From the NCBI GenBank assembly GCA_902496005.1, contig CABUZI010000078.1, forward strand, positions 1 to 7,837: 7,837 nucleotides of DNA. Reading direction: 5' to 3'. Position numbers and translations under genes: made by a program. Below, in pieces: positions 5,528 through 7,837 of this stretch; within the stretch, counting starts at the first letter, position 1, and every line of letters begins with the position of its first letter. The notes beneath the pieces are model-generated. The model was not told where the DNA came from and made no database searches. It was given only the letters and a program-made list of their open reading frames with translations. The stretch is from an uncultured Collinsella sp. Its GTDB lineage: Bacteria; Actinomycetota; Coriobacteriia; Coriobacteriales; Coriobacteriaceae.

Positions 5528-5556
5528 TTGAAAAATGGGGCGGTTCCCCATATTAT
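5528..5556 (+). promoter_or_regulatory. mraZ promoter
   Basis: TTGAAA at 5528-5533 and TATTAT at 5551-5556 are separated by exactly 17 bp, a good match to a housekeeping sigma promoter. Transcription should start near 5563, giving a leader of about 60 nt. The 17-bp spacer is almost wholly filled by a dyad, ATGGGG at 5535-5540 and CCCCAT at 5546-5551, which overlaps the first base of the -10 box. Confidence 0.7.
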
Positions 5557-5588
5557 TGATGACGTCGACAGGCGGGGTGGTTCCCCGC
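5535..5588. promoter_or_regulatory. Twin GGGGnGGTTCCCC dyads bracketing the mraZ -10 box
   Basis: GGGGCGGTTCCCC at 5537-5549 and GGGGTGGTTCCCC at 5574-5586 differ at one base. Each has 6-bp arms when extended (5535-5540 with 5546-5551; 5572-5577 with 5583-5588). Their centres are 37 bp apart, one inside the -35/-10 spacer and the other just after the predicted start. The arrangement suits a repressor that binds both sites. In RNA the second copy would form a 6-bp G/C hairpin in the leader. Confidence 0.5.
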
Positions 5589-5624
5589 GTACGTGCCATC
5601 TGAGTAACCGAGGGGAGGGCGCAC

Positions 5625-6059
5625 ATGGGAATGACGGGTGCATACGAGCGCAATCTCGATGCAAAAGGTCGTCTGTCCCTGCCTGCACCCCTTCGCGAGG
5701 AGCTTGGAGAGCACGTTCGCGTGTTCAAAGCCCTGGATGTCGATGCTCTGTACGTGTTCTCTGCCGAGGCCTTCGATAAGTGGGTCGAAGGACTCTTCGC
5801 GGGTCGTGAGGGCCACGAGGGTTTTAACCCGCGTGACATTAACGACCAGAAGCTCATGAGGGCGATCAACAAGCGCACCACGTCGATGGATGTGGACAGC
5901 GCGGGTCGTATCGGTCTTTCTGAGTCTCTCCGCAAGCAGGCGAACCTCGACCGCGAGGTCACGGTTGTGGGCAACTACGACCACCTTGAGGTTTGGGACC
6001 GCGCTACGGCCGATGAGGACGATGACGACGAGGCCCTGCTGGACCTCTTCTTCTCGTAA
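5625..6059 (+). CDS. mraZ: MraZ, transcriptional regulator of the division cluster
   Basis: MraZ is a DNA-binding protein that heads and controls the mra/dcw operon in many bacteria; it forms a ring of several subunits. The 144-residue product has the two SpoVT/AbrB-like halves of the family. The first DxxGR motif is DAKGRLSLP at 12-20 and the second is DSAGRIGLS at 91-99. An acidic tail (DEDDDDE, 130-136) precedes a hydrophobic end. The ATG at 5625 follows an AGGGGAGGG ribosome-binding site at 5611-5619 by five bases; an ATG two codons later is a less likely start. It is the first gene of the cluster, after a strong promoter with several candidate operators. Autoregulation is expected from the family and fits the TGGGG pair upstream. 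Confidence 0.96.
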   Translation: MGMTGAYERNLDAKGRLSLPAPLREELGEHVRVFKALDVDALYVFSAEAFDKWVEGLFAGREGHEGFNPRDINDQKLMRAINKRTTSMDVDSAGRIGLSESLRKQANLDREVTVVGNYDHLEVWDRATADEDDDDEALLDLFFS

Positions 6060-6079
6060 GGGCAAGGCACGAGTAACGG

Positions 6080-7045
6080 ATGGAGCGTGGGATCTTGACA
6101 CAAGAATATCGGCATGAACCTGTCATGCTCGGCGAAGTGCTTGAGTCGCTGCAGCTAAAGAGCGGCTCCGTCGTCTGCGACTGCACCCTTGGTGGTGCCG
6201 GCCATTCGGTAAAGATGGCCGCGCGGGTGGGGGAGACCGGCCTTTTGCTCGGCGTCGATCAGGACGACATGGCCCTCGAGGCCGCTGGCGCCCGTCTGGA
6301 CCGCGAGGTTCCCGGCGTGCCGCACCGGCTGTTGAAGGGCAACTTCGGCGACTTGGACGAGTTGCTTTGCTCGGCCGAGGTGCCCGGGGTCGATGGCTTC
6401 CTGTTCGACTTGGGCGTTTCGTCGCCGCAACTCGATATCCCTGGCAGGGGCTTTTCGTACAACGAGGACGCCCCATTGGACATGCGGATGGATCCGGGTA
6501 ACAACACCTTAAACGCAGCTGAGGTCATCAACACCTATAACGAACACGACCTCGCCCGGATTCTACGCGTCTACGGCGAAGAGAGGTTTGCCTCGCAGAT
6601 CGCGCGCGAGATCGTGCGCCGCCGCGAGCATGAGCCGATCGAAACCACCGGCCAGTTTGTCGAGATCATCAAGGCTGGTATCCCCGCTGCCGCTCGTCGG
6701 CATGGCGGACACCCAGCCAAGAAGAGTTTCCAGGCCATTCGCATCGAGGTTAATCACGAACTCGATGTGCTCGAGCGAGGGCTTGACGCCGCCACAAGGT
6801 GGCTCAACCCGGGCGGACGCATCTGCGTCATCTCGTATCACTCGCTCGAGGACCGTATCGTAAAGAACCACTTTAAGGAGATGAGCCAGGGGTGCACGTG
6901 TCCGCCGGAGATTCCGGTGTGCGTGTGCGGCAACGTGCCGATACTCAAGGTCATCACCCGCAAACCCCTGGTTGCCCAACCCGATGAGGTTGCGCGCAAC
7001 CCTCGGGCGAGATCAGCCAAGATCCGCGTGGCGCAGCGTCTGTAG
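6080..7045 (+). CDS. rsmH: 16S rRNA (cytosine1402-N4)-methyltransferase RsmH
   Basis: RsmH (MraW) transfers a methyl group from S-adenosylmethionine to N4 of C1402 in the ribosomal decoding centre. The 321-residue length is typical. The SAM-binding site begins with VVCDCTLGGAGHS at 31-43, with the acidic loop GVDQD at 58-62. The family blocks FLFDLGVSSPQLD (107-119), RGFSYNEDAPLDMRMDP (123-139) and NPGGRICVISYHSLEDRIVK (243-262) are all present, as is the Cys-rich CTCPPEIPVCVCG (272-284). The start is uncertain: ATG 6080 has only a distant AAGG, while TTG 6095, five codons later, has GGAG nine bases upstream and would begin with the family-like LTQEYRHEPV. The gene starts 20 bases after mraZ and is surely co-transcribed with it. 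Confidence 0.96.
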   Translation: MERGILTQEYRHEPVMLGEVLESLQLKSGSVVCDCTLGGAGHSVKMAARVGETGLLLGVDQDDMALEAAGARLDREVPGVPHRLLKGNFGDLDELLCSAEVPGVDGFLFDLGVSSPQLDIPGRGFSYNEDAPLDMRMDPGNNTLNAAEVINTYNEHDLARILRVYGEERFASQIAREIVRRREHEPIETTGQFVEIIKAGIPAAARRHGGHPAKKSFQAIRIEVNHELDVLERGLDAATRWLNPGGRICVISYHSLEDRIVKNHFKEMSQGCTCPPEIPVCVCGNVPILKVITRKPLVAQPDEVARNPRARSAKIRVAQRL

Positions 7046-7135
7046 ACGCGACTGCGCGATATTGGACCTCCCGCTCGTACCACAAACGAAGCTTAAACAC
7101 ACTACCAACGTACTCGGGATGGGAGGCGGCATATC

Positions 7136-7606
7136 ATGGGCTACAACACTTCAAACGCAGCACTCGCCTATGATATGAACGCCATGCCCGCCTATCGTGA
7201 GGCACCGCAGGCCCCCGTTGCTCCCCGCGAGCAGCGCACGCCGCGCTTTGATGTCTACACGGGCGCGGGCCGTCAGGCAAACCAGGCGGTAAGCCCGGTT
7301 TTCATGAGCGTTCTTAAAACGTTTTGCATCATTGCGGCCATCTTCATGACGATCGGTGTCGCCCGTGTGGCGCTCGCCGGCGTTACGGCCCAGGTGCTCA
7401 ACAGCAACGCCGCGCTTACCAACACGCTCGAGAAGGCGACCGACGAGAGCTCCGACCTGGAGGTCATGCATTCGGTCTATGGTGCCGACACGCGCATTCG
7501 CGACCTTGCGGGCGCTTATGGCATGGTGGAGCCCAGCGAGAGCGTTACACTTGATTTTTCGCAGGATGCAGCCGCGGGCGCTAGCTCGACCGCGACCGCT
7601 CAGTAA
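7136..7606 (+). CDS. ftsL: FtsL-like division membrane protein
   Basis: FtsL is a single-pass protein that works with DivIC/FtsB to recruit and activate the septal cell-wall enzymes FtsW and FtsI. The 156-residue product has a cytoplasmic N-terminus of about 54 residues that is rich in Pro, Ala and Arg. One membrane segment covers about 55-82 (VFMSVLKTFCIIAAIFMTIG and following). An extracellular helix follows, ending in TRIRDLAGAYGMVEPSESVTLDF (119-141), which resembles the family's C-terminal RI..LA...GM..P block. The coiled-coil part is short. A Ser/Thr/Ala-rich tail ends the protein. The ATG at 7136 follows GGGAGG at 7121-7126. The sequence match is weak, as is usual for FtsL; position between rsmH and a probable ftsI carries much of the call. 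A 90-base gap separates it from rsmH. Confidence 0.8.
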   Translation: MGYNTSNAALAYDMNAMPAYREAPQAPVAPREQRTPRFDVYTGAGRQANQAVSPVFMSVLKTFCIIAAIFMTIGVARVALAGVTAQVLNSNAALTNTLEKATDESSDLEVMHSVYGADTRIRDLAGAYGMVEPSESVTLDFSQDAAAGASSTATAQ

Positions 7607-7623
7607 CAAGACGGTAGCTGAGT

Positions 7624-7837
7624 ATGACAAATGACTATCGCCGCGGCTCCGACGGGGGTCGCGATTCTGGACGTCCCTCATCGCGGGGACGTTCTGGTTA
7701 TCAAGGAACGGGTCGGCCATCTTACAACGTGAGGTCGTCCTATGGCAACGACCCTGCGTCGCGTCTCCGTGGCTCGAGTGGCCCTCAAACGCATAACACC
7801 AGACCGCGCAAGAGCTCGTCGACCGAATGGCTCACGG
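7624..7837 (+). CDS. Partial CDS, probable FtsI (class B PBP) N-terminus
   Basis: A frame from ATG 7624 stays open to the window end (71 codons plus one base), 17 bases after the ftsL stop. The visible part is a basic, low-complexity leader rich in Arg, Ser and Gly (RRGSDGGRDSGRPSSRGRSG at about residues 6-25) and ends in RPRKSSSTEWL. No membrane segment or catalytic motif has been reached. In the mraZ-rsmH-ftsL order the next gene is normally ftsI/pbpB, the septal transpeptidase, and such proteins in Actinobacteria often carry long basic cytoplasmic tails. Product identity therefore rests on position and tail character only. The ribosome-binding site is weak (GGTAG at about 7612). Confidence 0.65.
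   Translation, partial: MTNDYRRGSDGGRDSGRPSSRGRSGYQGTGRPSYNVRSSYGNDPASRLRGSSGPQTHNTRPRKSSSTEWLT

Noticed and set aside
5162..5624. CRISPR array or tandem repeat in the xerD-mraZ gap
   Set aside because: The repeats are short, unequally spaced dyads and G-tracts without regular spacers or a cas gene.
7631..7732. 33-codon frame from ATG 7631 inside the probable ftsI start
   Set aside because: It overlaps a frame that stays open to the window end, lacks its own ribosome-binding site and stops at 7730-7732.

Overview
The window is an ordinary-looking piece of a chromosome with fairly high G+C and strong G/C preference at third codon positions. Gene content and order (pyrG next to a XerD-type recombinase, then mraZ-rsmH-ftsL-ftsI) and the protein sequences suggest an anaerobic actinobacterium of the class Coriobacteriia, perhaps Collinsella or a relative. 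That placement is inferred from family resemblance, not from a search. All confident genes are on the + strand.

Layout. Positions 1-307 hold no recognisable gene; they carry a 26-bp-arm inverted repeat (132-200) and the -10 box of the next gene. Positions 308-1789 encode a DUF1846/UPF0371 protein, followed by a terminator. Positions 2039-2377 encode a small winged-helix protein behind a long leader, also followed by a terminator. Positions 2556-4217 are CTP synthase (pyrG), with its own promoter and a structured leader containing an 11-codon upstream frame. Two bases after its stop begins a XerD-type tyrosine recombinase (4220-5161), closed by a 20-bp perfect inverted repeat that looks like a bidirectional terminator. 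A 463-bp gap (5162-5624) follows, unusually rich in dyads and G-tract repeats, with a clear promoter in front of mraZ. The division and cell-wall cluster then runs mraZ (5625-6059), rsmH (6080-7045), an FtsL-like membrane protein (7136-7606) and the first 71 codons of what is probably the septal transpeptidase FtsI (7624 to the window end).

How the genes fit together. pyrG supplies CTP for nucleic acid and lipid synthesis. XerD would resolve chromosome dimers at division. MraZ is the DNA-binding regulator of the cluster it heads, RsmH methylates 16S rRNA, and FtsL and FtsI belong to the septal peptidoglycan machinery.

I see no defence system, insertion sequence, CRISPR array, tRNA or rRNA. 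The most interesting material is non-coding: the two long inverted repeats, the pyrG leader, and the dense putative operator region before mraZ, which includes a LexA-box-like site and two near-identical dyads that bracket the mraZ -10 box.
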